Source: Acinetobacter sp. NCu2D-2
Lineage (GTDB): Bacteria > Pseudomonadota > Gammaproteobacteria > Pseudomonadales > Moraxellaceae
DNA length: 64,000 bases
NCBI RefSeq assembly: GCF_001647675.1
Contig: NZ_CP015594.1
Coordinates: 496,001-560,000, forward strand
Reading direction: 5' to 3'
The position numbers and the translations under genes are program-made. The notes beneath the pieces are model-generated. The model saw nothing but the letters and a program-made list of their open reading frames with translations. It was not told the origin of the DNA and did no database searches. Numbering within the stretch: the stretch's first letter is position 1; each line of letters opens with the position of its first letter. Shown in pieces: positions 9,798 through 19,272 of this stretch.

Positions 9798-10334
9798 ATG
9801 GCTATGTTGTACAGCTATCAGGGTAAACAACCACAAGCAATGATTTCACCATGGGATGGATGGGTAGCACCAACAGCAACAGTAATCGGTCAAGTGGAAC
9901 TCGGGCAAAAGGTAAGTATTTGGTTTGGTGCAGTTGTCCGTGGGGATAACAGTAAAATTAAAATTGGTCATTTTAGTAATGTGCAGGAAAACGCCGTTTT
10001 ACATACCGATGCTGGGATTGAACTCACAGTTGGTGATTATGTGACAATTGGTCATCAGGCCATGTTGCATGGATGTACGATTGGCGATAATAGTTTGATC
10101 GGTATTCAGGCCGTTATTCTGAATCATGCTGTTATTGGTAAAAACTGCATCATAGGTGCCAATGCCTTAATTCCTGAAGGTAAAGTGATTCCTGATAATT
10201 CAGTTGTGATGGGATCACCTGGGAAAGTGGTTAAGACCTTAGATGAAGAAACCATACAAAAATTAAAATTAAGTGCACTGCATTATGCGAATCATTTCCA
10301 AAATTTTACCGATTTACAGCCAATAGAATTATAA
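9798..10334 (+). CDS. Gamma-class carbonic anhydrase family protein
   Basis: A left-handed beta-helix protein built of hexapeptide repeats (for example [20 protein letters not shown]). The three zinc ligands of the gamma-carbonic anhydrase fold are present: H69 (ENAVLHTD), H86 (VTIGHQ) and H91 (MLHG). At 178 residues it matches YrdA/PaaY relatives, whose real activity is often a hydrolase or unknown. AAAGGA lies just before the start. Confidence 0.85.
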   Translation: MAMLYSYQGKQPQAMISPWDGWVAPTATVIGQVELGQKVSIWFGAVVRGDNSKIKIGHFSNVQENAVLHTDAGIELTVGDYVTIGHQAMLHGCTIGDNSLIGIQAVILNHAVIGKNCIIGANALIPEGKVIPDNSVVMGSPGKVVKTLDEETIQKLKLSALHYANHFQNFTDLQPIEL

Positions 10335-10453
10335 AAAATTGATGTGCTCGATTATTTGAATATGGTTTTGTATCTGTTTCGGGAAAATCTCGCCTAGATT
10401 TCAGGAGTGGAGTATCATAAGCATCGTTTTTATACTTTGAATTAAGGTTGTGC

Positions 10454-11119
10454 ATGAAAGTGCTGGCATTGGAAACTGCCAATGAGCAGTGTTCCGTCTC
10501 TGTGATCGATGACACTCAAGAATTGTTCTTTCAATTAGATACGCGAGCGAAGGCACAGACGCAAACCATTCTCCCGATGATTGAACAAGGCTTGCAACAA
10601 TTAAAGATTGCGCCAAGTGATTTTAATGCGATTGCATTTAGCCGTGGACCCGGTTCATTTAGTGGCGTGCGTATTAATGCCGCAGTGACGCAAGCATTGG
10701 CTTGGGCGAATGATTTACCTGTGATTCCAGTTTCAACATTACAAGCTTTAGCGCAAGCCGCTTATCGTATGCATGGCTTGACTGAGGTCACTGCTGTTCT
10801 TGATGCTCGTATGAACGAAGTATATATCGCAAGTTTCCAATTGGATGCTCAAGGTATCATGCAAGCAGTAGATGACGAGCAGCTATTAAGTTATGAAGCA
10901 GCAGTTAAAGTGATTCGTTTTACTGTGATTGGTTCAGGTGCAGATTTAGTTCAATCGGAAGCAAGTGAATATAAAGCGGTTACTGCAAATGCGCAGGATA
11001 TTGCAACGATTGCTCGCATTGCAGCGCAAAATGAAAATTGGGTCAGTGCAGAACAGGCACTTCCCGTTTATCTACGTGATAACGCGTGGAAAAAAATACC
11101 AGATCAAGGCAAAGCATAA
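10454..11119 (+). CDS. tsaB: tRNA threonylcarbamoyladenosine biosynthesis protein TsaB
   Basis: TsaB is the inactive-kinase partner of TsaD and, with TsaE, helps transfer the threonylcarbamoyl group to A37 of ANN-decoding tRNAs. The N-terminus MKVLALETANEQCSVSV and the FSRGPGSFSGVRI motif are diagnostic. AAGG sits 6 nt before the ATG at 10454. The 221-residue length is normal. It is followed 16 nt later by uppP, so the two are probably co-transcribed. Confidence 0.9.
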   Translation: MKVLALETANEQCSVSVIDDTQELFFQLDTRAKAQTQTILPMIEQGLQQLKIAPSDFNAIAFSRGPGSFSGVRINAAVTQALAWANDLPVIPVSTLQALAQAAYRMHGLTEVTAVLDARMNEVYIASFQLDAQGIMQAVDDEQLLSYEAAVKVIRFTVIGSGADLVQSEASEYKAVTANAQDIATIARIAAQNENWVSAEQALPVYLRDNAWKKIPDQGKA

Positions 11120-11135
11120 TTAACTAGGATAACGC

Positions 11136-11960
11136 ATGGATCTTTTACTGCTCCTTAAAGCAGCTATCATGGGTATTGTTGAGGGTATTACTGAGTTTTT
11201 ACCTATTTCCAGTACAGGTCATTTGATCTTGGCTTCAGAGCTGATGAATTTCTGGACCAAAGAAAAAAGTGATGTATTTGTGATTGCCATTCAAATGGGC
11301 GCAATTGCAGCAGTCATTTACGAATACTGGGCACGTCTTTGGGGAGCAGCAACAGGGATTATTAGTGGTGAGCCACAAGGACGTCGATTAGGACTAGGTT
11401 TGATCTTGGCATCGATTCCTATTGTGCTGGTGGGCTTAACATTTGGTCAAACGGTTAAAGATTTACTCTTTAACAATATTGCGATTGCGATTGGTTTGAT
11501 CATTGGTGGTTTGATCATTATGTGGATTGAAAAAAATCCACCGAAAGTCCGTGCGCAAGAGGTTGAAGATTTAAGTATTAAAGATGCGATTTGGATTGGT
11601 TTGATTCAAGTATTGTCTTTAATTCCGGGAACTTCACGCTCAGGTGCAACTATCATTGGCGCAATGTTCTTAGGCGTTTCTCGTAAAGCAGCCACTGAGT
11701 TCTCCTTCTTTTTAGGGATTCCTGTGATTATTGGTGCAGGTTTGCTTGATGTTTACCAAAGTTTTGATGTGTTTGATAGCACTCAGGATTGGTGGGTATT
11801 GGCAGTCGGTATTCTTGTATCTTTTATCTCCGCTTTAGTTTTAATTCGTGTTTTAGTGGCTTATGTAGCTAAACGCGATTTTATGGTTTTTGCTTGGTAT
11901 CGTATTGTTTCAGGCGTATTGATTTTATTGTTTGCATTTACAGGTTGGAAGTTATGGTAA
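11136..11960 (+). CDS. uppP: Undecaprenyl-diphosphatase (BacA/UppP)
   Basis: An integral membrane phosphatase that recycles undecaprenyl diphosphate to the carrier lipid used for peptidoglycan and other envelope glycans. Both family motifs are present: [14 protein letters not shown] (E16, E20, H29) and PGTSRSG (164-170, with Arg168). Several further hydrophobic segments make up the 274-residue protein. Its last codons overlap the start of rsmJ by 7 nt, which suggests translational coupling. Confidence 0.93.
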   Translation: MDLLLLLKAAIMGIVEGITEFLPISSTGHLILASELMNFWTKEKSDVFVIAIQMGAIAAVIYEYWARLWGAATGIISGEPQGRRLGLGLILASIPIVLVGLTFGQTVKDLLFNNIAIAIGLIIGGLIIMWIEKNPPKVRAQEVEDLSIKDAIWIGLIQVLSLIPGTSRSGATIIGAMFLGVSRKAATEFSFFLGIPVIIGAGLLDVYQSFDVFDSTQDWWVLAVGILVSFISALVLIRVLVAYVAKRDFMVFAWYRIVSGVLILLFAFTGWKLW

Positions 11961-12772
11961 GCGATATTCGCTTATACACAGAATCTGAACACCTTGAACA
12001 AGCACAGCAATTCCAAGCTGTGCTTTTTTCTCGTGGTGTACACGTAGAGCTTTCGACTGTAGAAAAGTTGAACGCACGTTTTTTCCGTTTAAATCCAGAC
12101 TTGGCACTTTGTTGTGATGCTGATGGTTTATGGCTATGTGCCAATGGCATGAAGATGCAACCGGACTGGAAAGCAGAAGTTGGGCGTTTAAAACGGGCAT
12201 CATTAAAATCAGAAATGATTGCACGTGCATGTAATTTAGGTGAAAAGCCAAGTCTGATTGATGCGACAGCTGGGCTTGGTCATGACAGTTTGTTAATGGC
12301 GCATCTTGGTGCACACGTGACATTGGTCGAACGTCATCCTATTTTATTTACTTTACTTGAAGATAGTCATCGACGAGCGCAAAGTGATGCATTCCTAGCC
12401 AATGTGGTGGCGCGCATCCAACTGGTATTTTCAGATTCAGCGGACTATCTGATTCAGCAAGCTGAACAAAACCATGTCGTGGATGTGGTCTATCTTGATC
12501 CCATGTTCCCGCAGCGTGATCAAAACCAACAAGCGGTGAAGAAGCAGGCTCAGGTGAAAAAACAAATGCAGCTGTTGCATATGTTATTACCTGAAGATGG
12601 TGAAATGGATTTGGGGGATAATTTACTTGAGCTTGCACAAAAAATTGGCAAGCGTGTGGTGGTTAAACGCCCTCGATTAGCTGTTTTTTTAGCGGATAAA
12701 CAGCCAAATCACCAATGGCAAGGGGATGCTTGTCGCTTTGATGCGTATTTTCAGCATGATCTTGTAGCTTAA
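11954..12772 (+). CDS. rsmJ: 16S rRNA (guanine1516-N2)-methyltransferase RsmJ
   Basis: A SAM-dependent methyltransferase of the small ribosomal subunit. The SAM-binding loop is [16 protein letters not shown], and the catalytic region VYLDPMFP is followed by a late VVKRPRLA, the pattern of the YhiQ/RsmJ family. I chose the ATG at 11954, inside the uppP end, because the sequence from MVSDIRLYT matches the family start; the frame continues upstream only as shadow of uppP. Length is 272 residues. Confidence 0.88.
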   Translation: MVSDIRLYTESEHLEQAQQFQAVLFSRGVHVELSTVEKLNARFFRLNPDLALCCDADGLWLCANGMKMQPDWKAEVGRLKRASLKSEMIARACNLGEKPSLIDATAGLGHDSLLMAHLGAHVTLVERHPILFTLLEDSHRRAQSDAFLANVVARIQLVFSDSADYLIQQAEQNHVVDVVYLDPMFPQRDQNQQAVKKQAQVKKQMQLLHMLLPEDGEMDLGDNLLELAQKIGKRVVVKRPRLAVFLADKQPNHQWQGDACRFDAYFQHDLVA

Positions 12773-12896
12773 TATGATAATTGCTTCAAAAGTAATCAAG
12801 GATTTGTTATATAGTACAAAATAACATTGATTAATCCTTTATCAGGCATAAACTTATTGAGCGAATTAGCGAGCCACCTCACCTCCACGAAATCCT

Positions 12897-14282
12897 ATGA
12901 TCGACTTTAAACCTTCCATTAATTTTTGGCATGACTTTAAGAGCAATCAAACTGCCGGAATATGGTTGTTTTTGGGTTCTCGACGATCACTACAATTGGT
13001 TCGTCCCTCCATTATGCAATTGGTCTTTTGGGGGATTTTGGGTGGTTGTGCGAACAGTTTATTTAGCTGGCTCAGTTCAGGACGTATGGGAGATTTTAAC
13101 TCCCAAGGTCTGATCAGTTATGCTTTATGGCCCTTTATTGCATTGATTGTTGGGATTTTTCTTTCTCAGCGGATCAATAATCCACGTCTGATGCTGGTTC
13201 CAGCATTACTTTGGCTGGTTCTCGATACCCACATCATGCTCTTTCAATGTTTGATCCAATATTTGGGTGACATTGATTATTTGCCTTTTGTGCTTTATGA
13301 CTATATTCCACGTTTATTTGTCGCACTGTTTGTGTGGCAGAGTTTGGCTGTAGTTTGGGTGTTTTCACGCGAATTAAAATGGCCGTGGTGGGAACGTGCG
13401 TTGATTATGATTGCCACGCTCTTTACATTAGTCGTGTGGCAAATTTCTGTGAAAGACCAACCGATTTGGAAAGTCGAACAACAAGCACCAAGTTTTGCTG
13501 AAGATGCATTTTATGCACAGCCTAATTTACTCAATAAGGCCTTAAATGATATTGAATTTGGTGAATTTGCACAGTCACATTGGTATTTTATGGGTGTAGC
13601 AGGTGCGAGTTATCAAGATGTCTTCCAATATGAAATTTCGCGGATTAAAGAACAGTTCGACACACGTTTTGGCACCTATGGTCGTTCAATTGCTTTAATT
13701 AATCATCCTGCGACACGTTTGGAAAATCCTATCGCGAGCCGAACCAGTATTGAACTGGCTTTACGCCGTATTGGACAGCAAATGAACCGTGAAGGGGATG
13801 TATTATTTTTATATATGACCTCGCATGGTTTACCCAATACCTTTGAAATTGAAAATGCACCTTTGGATTTGGCACAAATCGATCCAAAATGGCTCAGACA
13901 GACCTTGGATGCCTCAGGTATTCGTTGGCGTGTGATTGTGATTGGTTCGTGTTATTCAGGCAGTTTTGTTCCTGCCTTACAAGATGATAATACCTTAATT
14001 ATTACGGCATCAGCGGCTGATCGACAGTCCTTTGGCTGTTCAAATGAAGCAGATTATACTTATTTTGGTCGTGCTTTCTTTGATGAAGCGATGCGGGAAC
14101 AAAATACAATTAAAGCTGCATTTGACCAAGCGAAGTCAACAGTTGCGAAATGGGAATCAAACCAAGGTTTTGAACCGTCAGAACCACAATGGTCGATTGG
14201 TAAAAATATGGAATTAATGTTGCCGCAACTGGAGCAACGTTTATTTCCACCGCTAACGACAGAGACAAAAGTAGCGCAATAA
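12897..14282 (+). CDS. Membrane-anchored C13 (legumain/caspase clan) cysteine peptidase
   Basis: The first half (to about residue 185) is hydrophobic with about five predicted membrane segments. The second half is a clan CD peptidase domain of the C13 type: H310 in FLYMTSHGLPN and C352 in VIVIGSCYSGSF are the catalytic dyad, each after a hydrophobic strand as in legumain and caspases. C13 domains in bacteria are poorly studied. No substrate or partner is evident, since neighbours are rsmJ and fghA. The ribosome-binding site is weak. An open question is whether the catalytic half faces cytoplasm or periplasm. Confidence 0.8.
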   Translation: MIDFKPSINFWHDFKSNQTAGIWLFLGSRRSLQLVRPSIMQLVFWGILGGCANSLFSWLSSGRMGDFNSQGLISYALWPFIALIVGIFLSQRINNPRLMLVPALLWLVLDTHIMLFQCLIQYLGDIDYLPFVLYDYIPRLFVALFVWQSLAVVWVFSRELKWPWWERALIMIATLFTLVVWQISVKDQPIWKVEQQAPSFAEDAFYAQPNLLNKALNDIEFGEFAQSHWYFMGVAGASYQDVFQYEISRIKEQFDTRFGTYGRSIALINHPATRLENPIASRTSIELALRRIGQQMNREGDVLFLYMTSHGLPNTFEIENAPLDLAQIDPKWLRQTLDASGIRWRVIVIGSCYSGSFVPALQDDNTLIITASAADRQSFGCSNEADYTYFGRAFFDEAMREQNTIKAAFDQAKSTVAKWESNQGFEPSEPQWSIGKNMELMLPQLEQRLFPPLTTETKVAQ

Positions 14283-14311
14283 TTAAGAGTTTAATTGAAG
14301 GGTATATGACG

Positions 14312-15148
14312 ATGGAATTGGTACAAAATAATAAGAGCTTTGAAGGCGAACAACGTATATATCGCTTTGATTCTAAAGTGCTTAAGACACCGACTAAATT
14401 TGGTATTTTTTTACCCTCACAAGCCTTAAATGGTCAAAGCTGTCCTGCTTTATTTTATCTTGCAGGGCTGACCTGTACTGAAGAAACATTTGCGATTAAA
14501 GCGCATGCACAGCGTCTTGCTGCCCAGCTTGGAATCATCCTTATTACGCCTGATACTTCACCACGCGGTGACGGTGTCGCAGAAGGGGGCCATTGGGATA
14601 TTGGACAAGGTGCAGGTTTTTACATCAATGCAACCCAACAGCCGTGGGCAGAACATTTCCAAATGGAAAGTTTTATTGTGGATGAGTTGTATGCTGTCGT
14701 AACGCAAGAATTTCCAATTCAGGCAGATAAAATCGGGATCTTTGGACACTCTATGGGTGGACATGGTGCATTAACGCTCGCACTGAAATACCCTCAAAAA
14801 TTTAAATCTGTATCTGCTTTTGCGCCGATTTGTGCGCCAAGTCAGTGTCCATGGGGTGAGAAAGCATTTTCAAACTATTTAGGTGAAGATAAAAGCACAT
14901 GGCTACAACACGATGCGACGGCATTGGTACAAGCCAAAGGTGCTGTATTTAGCGATATTTTAATTGATCAAGGCGCTGCCGATCAGTTTTATAGTCAGTT
15001 GAACCCTGCATTATTCAAACAAGCCTGCGATGCAGCTGGGCAAAAACTTACGCTGCGTGAACATCAAGGTTATGACCATGGCTATTACTTTATTCAAAGT
15101 TTTATAGATGATCATCTACAGTTCCATGCGGTGCATTTACAACCTTAA
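14312..15148 (+). CDS. fghA: S-formylglutathione hydrolase
   Basis: An alpha/beta hydrolase (esterase D family) that releases formate and glutathione in the formaldehyde detoxification pathway. The nucleophile motif is GHSMGGHG (Ser147 from this start), Asp224 lies in DQGAADQFY and His256 in YDHGYYF, completing the triad. Length matches the family. AAGGG at 14298-14302 is 9 nt before the ATG at 14312 but only 3 nt before the alternative at 14306. The partner dehydrogenase gene is not in the window. Confidence 0.9.
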   Translation: MELVQNNKSFEGEQRIYRFDSKVLKTPTKFGIFLPSQALNGQSCPALFYLAGLTCTEETFAIKAHAQRLAAQLGIILITPDTSPRGDGVAEGGHWDIGQGAGFYINATQQPWAEHFQMESFIVDELYAVVTQEFPIQADKIGIFGHSMGGHGALTLALKYPQKFKSVSAFAPICAPSQCPWGEKAFSNYLGEDKSTWLQHDATALVQAKGAVFSDILIDQGAADQFYSQLNPALFKQACDAAGQKLTLREHQGYDHGYYFIQSFIDDHLQFHAVHLQP

Positions 15149-15259
15149 TCTGCAGTTCATCATATTTTAAATGAAAGATGCAGTATCTTGCTTGTGAAAG
15201 ATACTGCATTGTTTTATTTTGAAATTTCATCTTATTCAATAATAAAAATTAGGCAATAC

Positions 15260-16372
15260 ATGCAAAATATTGAAGACCTGAGTTCATCTCATTCCATTGA
15301 TCATCCTGTCTTTCCACCACCTTTGCCAGAGACGAGTCACCCCGTACGTTTAGGACGTATACAGAAATTCTCATTTCATGGGAATGGCTTAGAGTATTTT
15401 GGCATTTGGATTGTCAATCTGTTACTGATGATTGTCACTTTAGGTCTTTATTCACCGTGGGCTAAAGTTCGTCGTCTACGTTATTTTTATAGTAATACTG
15501 CACTTATTCAACGCCGTTTCGACTTTACCGGGGTGCCGACCAAAATTTTAAAAGGGCGTTTGATCGCGCTAGGTATTTATCTCGCTATCTCAATTTTATC
15601 TAAGCAGTCATGGGAATGGATGTTAGCGGGTGCGCTTGTCATTTGGTTGGCTGTTCCTTGGTTGGTCAGAGCGACCTTACGTTTTAATGCGCGTAATAGT
15701 AAATTTAGTAATGCGCGTTTTTTCTTTGATGGAACACATAAAGCGGCCTATGGCATTTTCTTTATGTCTATCTTCTTAATGATTATTACGCTTGGTTTGG
15801 CTTTCCCGATTGTGTTGTGGATGTATAAAAAATATACCTTTAATAATCTGCAACTGGGTCAACTTAAATTTAACTTTAAGGCAACATGGCTGAACTTCGT
15901 TGTAGCGATGTATATCCCGATTATCGTCTATATCGGTATTTTAGTCTTAGGTCTGACCATGGGGCGTTTGCCGAGTTTAGATTTAATCAGAACATCCCCT
16001 GAGATTTTAATGAGATTTGCAGGGCTAATGATGTTCTTCTATGTAGCTGCCTTGTTTGTGATTTGGCCGTGGATACAGGCGCGATTATTTATAAGTACAT
16101 GGAATAACATGGTCCTTAGTCGGAGTAAATTCCAAACCAGTTGTAATTCTGCGGTTTTTGTTTGGATTATGGTGACCAATTGGCTGCTTAAAATTGTAAG
16201 CTTTGGCTTATTGACACCATGGGCAGCAGTACGTATTTATCGTTATAAAGTTGAATCACTCAGTCTTTGTTTAGTGAATGATCCAGATTTAATGCTGAAT
16301 CAAATGCAGGAAGATCCGAGTGCGATTGCTGAAGAGCTCAGTGATATTTTTGATTTTGATATTTCACTTTAA
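15260..16372 (+). CDS. DUF898 (YjgN-family) membrane protein
   Basis: A 370-residue polytopic protein with the DUF898 pattern repeated in the chain: FHGNGLEYFGIWIVNLLL and LGLYSPWAKVRRLRYFYSNT near the start, and a related segment near the end (SFGLLTPWAAVRIYRYKVES). Function is unknown in the family. The ATG at 15260 follows TTAGGCAA; the frame extends upstream with no sensible leader. It is 12 nt from the M48 peptidase gene. DUF898 proteins often sit next to an M48 peptidase, so the pair probably act together in membrane maintenance, which is inference. Confidence 0.85.
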   Translation: MQNIEDLSSSHSIDHPVFPPPLPETSHPVRLGRIQKFSFHGNGLEYFGIWIVNLLLMIVTLGLYSPWAKVRRLRYFYSNTALIQRRFDFTGVPTKILKGRLIALGIYLAISILSKQSWEWMLAGALVIWLAVPWLVRATLRFNARNSKFSNARFFFDGTHKAAYGIFFMSIFLMIITLGLAFPIVLWMYKKYTFNNLQLGQLKFNFKATWLNFVVAMYIPIIVYIGILVLGLTMGRLPSLDLIRTSPEILMRFAGLMMFFYVAALFVIWPWIQARLFISTWNNMVLSRSKFQTSCNSAVFVWIMVTNWLLKIVSFGLLTPWAAVRIYRYKVESLSLCLVNDPDLMLNQMQEDPSAIAEELSDIFDFDISL

Positions 16373-16384
16373 GGGCCATGCAAT

Positions 16385-17437
16385 ATGTCTACACAACAGG
16401 TCAATGTCATTTTTTATGATGGAATTGTATCTAAGCCGCGCCATGCGATATTGATGCCACATGATTCAGAACAAGTTCAAATCAAATATGATGATTCAGG
16501 ACAGCAGCAGGTGCGATTCTATCCGTATAAGGCGATGACATTGATCGGGGCATTGGGGCAGGTTCAGCCAGTCGTTGAACTGATTGATGATGCACGCATC
16601 GAATTTCAGACAGCTGTACCTGAGTGGTTTAATGTGGAACATGCAAATAAGCAGCATGCCATTTGGAAGCTCGAACGTTCACCTAAAATGATTCTCGTGA
16701 GCTTGGTTTTTGTTGTGTTTTTTGTATGGGGCTTAGTTCAGTGGGGTATTCCTACAGCCTCCCATCATATAGCGCATCACTTACCTGAACAGACCATGGT
16801 AAAAATTGGCAATCAAGCTGAAGATTATTTGATGGAATTTACACAGCCAAGCAAAATTGATGCAGCACGACAGGCAAAATTGATTGCTGGATATCAAGCC
16901 ATGTTTAAGGGTCAGAAAACGGCGAAAGTGATTTTCCGTCAAGGTGGTCGCCAAATTGGTGCGAATGCACTTGCGATTCCCAATAACACGATTGTGGTTA
17001 CGGATGAATTGGTTCAATTGGTTCATGATGATCGTGAATTGCTAGGCGTACTCGCGCATGAACAAGGCCATTTACATGAACGTCATAGCCTTGAACAAGC
17101 GATCAGCGGATTAGGAATCAGCACACTGATTATTATGATCACAGGTGATGCCAGTGATTTATTGACTAGTGTCCCAGTGTCTTTAGTTGGATTAAATTAT
17201 TCGAGAAAATTTGAACTTGAAGCAGATCAATATGCATTAAAGGCCATGCATCAACAGCATATTCCTGTGCATTATTTTGCAGATTTCTTGGCGCGTTTAG
17301 AGCAAAGTCAGCAGGGTGATTCGAAGGAAGATAAAGAATCAGACATTTCAAAAAATCTAGATTTTCTCAGTACACATCCAGCGACAGAACAGCGCATACA
17401 AGCAGTAAAAGCATTTGAAGCGAAGTATTCAAACTAA
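16385..17437 (+). CDS. M48-family zinc metallopeptidase, membrane-anchored
   Basis: The zinc site HEQGH is at residues 225-229 and the third ligand is E279 in FELEADQYAL, as in HtpX/Ste24-type M48 peptidases. A single membrane segment lies at about 102-121, after an N-terminal region with no recognised motif (1-90). Arrangement and length fit the M48 proteins encoded with DUF898/YjgN partners. AAGGG lies 9 nt before the start. It converges with the DUF2218 gene, leaving only 13 nt between stops. Confidence 0.87.
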   Translation: MSTQQVNVIFYDGIVSKPRHAILMPHDSEQVQIKYDDSGQQQVRFYPYKAMTLIGALGQVQPVVELIDDARIEFQTAVPEWFNVEHANKQHAIWKLERSPKMILVSLVFVVFFVWGLVQWGIPTASHHIAHHLPEQTMVKIGNQAEDYLMEFTQPSKIDAARQAKLIAGYQAMFKGQKTAKVIFRQGGRQIGANALAIPNNTIVVTDELVQLVHDDRELLGVLAHEQGHLHERHSLEQAISGLGISTLIIMITGDASDLLTSVPVSLVGLNYSRKFELEADQYALKAMHQQHIPVHYFADFLARLEQSQQGDSKEDKESDISKNLDFLSTHPATEQRIQAVKAFEAKYSN

Positions 17438-17450
17438 AAGTGTGGAGCAT

Positions 17451-17750
17451 TCATTGCCATTGAGCAGTGAGTGTTTGATGGCTCATTCGTTCTAAATGAT
17501 CAATTACTACTTTCTGTAGCTGAATTATATTGACATCGGGTTGGAGTATTTTAATTTCGACCTGTAAATGTTCATCAAGCGGTGTCAGCCGAACTAAGGC
17601 TGTTGGCATTTGAATCTCATGATAAAGATCGGTTTTTTGGACAGGAAACTTATGTTCCCAATGTTTGACCAGCCTTTTTGTCATACGCTCAGCTTGAAAC
17701 GTCGGAATTAACGCAGTGCTCATCATAATGAAAGCCTTTGAAATAATCAT
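17451..17750 (-). CDS. DUF2218-domain small protein
   Basis: A 90-99 residue protein whose pattern fits DUF2218: an N-terminal FQAERMTKRLVKHWEHKF, a central strand set, and VVIDHLERM near the C-terminus. Function is unknown. There are two in-frame starts because a 24-bp direct repeat duplicated the ribosome-binding site and ATG (17724-17747 and 17748-17771). The outer ATG at 17750 adds MIISKAFI before the inner ATGs at 17726 and 17723; the inner one gives MSTALIPTFQAER, which looks like the family start. Confidence 0.7.
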   Translation of the reverse strand: MIISKAFIMMSTALIPTFQAERMTKRLVKHWEHKFPVQKTDLYHEIQMPTALVRLTPLDEHLQVEIKILQPDVNIIQLQKVVIDHLERMSHQTLTAQWQ

Positions 17751-17771
17751 AATGAAAGCCTTTGAAATAAT
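17724..17771 (-). repeat. 24-bp tandem direct duplication spanning RBS and start codon
   Basis: Two perfect, adjacent 24-bp units (17724-17747, 17748-17771). Read on the minus strand, each contains AAAGG, an 8-nt spacer and ATG, so each can initiate translation of the DUF2218 gene. The unit length is a multiple of three, so both starts are in frame. Confidence 0.9.
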
Positions 17772-17930
17772 ATTGATATTTTAAAAACACTCTCAAATGT
17801 TCGACCAGTTGAGTCTGTTTAATTCCTGTTATATGAATGTCAACTTAAGCAAGCGTTTCGTGTTGCTCGCCTGAAAAGGGTGGGATTTGCTATAATGCGT
17901 CAATCCTCCCTTATTTAGCCAGGTTCTTTC

Positions 17931-18617
17931 ATGTCCAAGCCATTTTTAATTGCGCCTTCAATTTTATCTGCTGATTTTGCTCGTCTTGGTGAAGATGTAG
18001 AAAAAGTATTAGAAGCAGGTGCTGATGTTGTGCATTTTGATGTGATGGATAATCACTATGTACCTAATTTAACTTTTGGTGCAGGTGTATGTAAGGCATT
18101 AAAAAAATACGGTATCAAAGCACCGATTGATGTACATCTGATGGTTAAACCAGTTGACCGTATGATTGGTGATTTCCTTGAAGCTGGCGCAGATATTATT
18201 ACTTTCCATCCTGAAGCGTCTGATCATATTGATCGTTCTTTACAGTTAATTAAATCTGGTGGTGCGCAGGCAGGTTTGGTCTTTAACCCAGCAACACCCC
18301 TACATTATTTAGATTATGTGTTAGATAAAGTAGACCAAGTATTGCTTATGAGTGTAAACCCAGGATTTGGCGGTCAAAAATTCATTCCAATGACTTTAGA
18401 GAAACTTCGTGAAGCTCGTAAAATTATTGATGCTTCAGGTCGTGACATTCGTTTAGAAGTGGATGGTGGGGTAGGTCCTGCAAATATTCGTGAAATTGCT
18501 GAAGCAGGTGCGGACATGTTTGTATCTGGTTCTGCGATTTTTGGTAAGCCAGATTATAAAGCTGTGATTGACGAAATGCGTTCTGAACTTGCCAAAGTTG
18601 GGCAAGTGACACTTTAA
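17931..18617 (+). CDS. rpe: Ribulose-phosphate 3-epimerase
   Basis: A TIM-barrel enzyme interconverting ribulose-5-phosphate and xylulose-5-phosphate in the pentose phosphate pathway. The start [13 protein letters not shown], the metal-site strand [23 protein letters not shown] and the later LEVDGGV all match the family, as does the 228-residue length. AGG lies upstream of the ATG. No gene follows for 655 nt; a terminator-like hairpin lies about 145 nt after the stop. Confidence 0.95.
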   Translation: MSKPFLIAPSILSADFARLGEDVEKVLEAGADVVHFDVMDNHYVPNLTFGAGVCKALKKYGIKAPIDVHLMVKPVDRMIGDFLEAGADIITFHPEASDHIDRSLQLIKSGGAQAGLVFNPATPLHYLDYVLDKVDQVLLMSVNPGFGGQKFIPMTLEKLREARKIIDASGRDIRLEVDGGVGPANIREIAEAGADMFVSGSAIFGKPDYKAVIDEMRSELAKVGQVTL

Positions 18618-18645
18618 TCGTAAAAATGTTTTATTCACGATGGAT

Positions 18646-18702
18646 TGTGGATAACTTTATGGATAAGTGTATGGATATCTATGTGGGTAACCATATGGAT
18701 AT
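18646..18702 (-). repeat. Five DnaA-box-like 9-mers at exact 12-bp spacing
   Basis: Plus-strand 9-mers begin at 18646 (TGTGGATAA), 18658 (TATGGATAA), 18670 (TATGGATAT), 18682 (TGTGGGTAA) and 18694 (TATGGATAT). The first is the complement of the consensus DnaA box TTATCCACA. The others differ from it at one or two positions. The constant 12-bp step makes this an iteron-like array. Its function is not shown by the sequence. Confidence 0.75.
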
Positions 18703-18761
18703 CTTGTTTAAAATGTAATCAATTGTGAGCACTTTGATTAACGCTTAGACAAATAATGTAT

Positions 18762-18789
18762 AAAAAGAATCCCAATTGGGTTCTTTTTA
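18762..18789. terminator. Terminator-like hairpin downstream of rpe
   Basis: AAAAAGAA-T-CCC pairs with GGG-TTCTTTTT around an AATT loop, with one bulged T, and ends in a T-run. It is the first terminator-like structure after rpe. Confidence 0.6.
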
Positions 18790-19185
18790 TCGTTTAAAAG
18801 CCTTGTGTTTGTTGATTATTTATCAAGCGATGTTGAATCTATGTGCTATATAAAAAATGAGCATTAAGTCTTGAAGTTGTGTTTCATTGTGTAAAATCTC
18901 CAATACGCTTTGAATTTATAGGATGTGTATATCTTAATAATCCTAAGGGGATAACTTTTACCAAAATCACTTTATTAGAATATATGAGCCACACAGATAT
19001 GGGATTTATCTGGTAGATAAGAAACAATTAAGCACTCAAATTGAATGTTAGATGTACATTAGACCAACGAGCTGTATATGACATTCATCTTTTGGTAATG
19101 CATTGTTAAGTTGCATCACAAAACATCATCTTTTGTAAGAAGTGCGCCAAATTAACGCTTAATTTTGTACAATACGCTGACAAAA

Positions 19186-19250
19186 TTGGAGGAACGACCT
19201 CCCTTGGTGCATCAATGCGCTTAAGGAAAAAATTCAGGACGGCCTGATTC
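19186..19250 (+). ncRNA. Guanidine-II (mini-ykkC) riboswitch
   Basis: Two small hairpins with ACGR loops, the hallmark of the class: GGAGG-A-ACGA-CCTCC (19188-19202) and TCAGG-ACGG-CCTGA (19234-19247). The second lies 12 nt before the Shine-Dalgarno sequence AAGGAG (19260-19265) of an SMR exporter gene, the usual target. Guanidine binding to the two loops is known to dimerise the aptamer and free the ribosome-binding site. Confidence 0.9.
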
Positions 19251-19272
19251 TGAGACATTAAGGAGAAGGCAT

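Larger units (their letters stand above)
18618..19185. other. Gene-free region between rpe and the gdx riboswitch
   Basis: No credible gene is seen here. It holds the 12-bp iteron array (18646-18702), a terminator-like hairpin (18762-18789) and about 370 nt of AT-rich sequence without clear structure. Near the right end TACAAT at 19168-19173 is a plausible -10 box for gdx. I found no good -35 element for it. Confidence 0.6.

Noticed and set aside
18646..18702. CRISPR array or plasmid origin
   Set aside because: Repeats are 9-mers with 3-nt gaps, far too short for CRISPR, and no replication initiator or cas gene is in the window.
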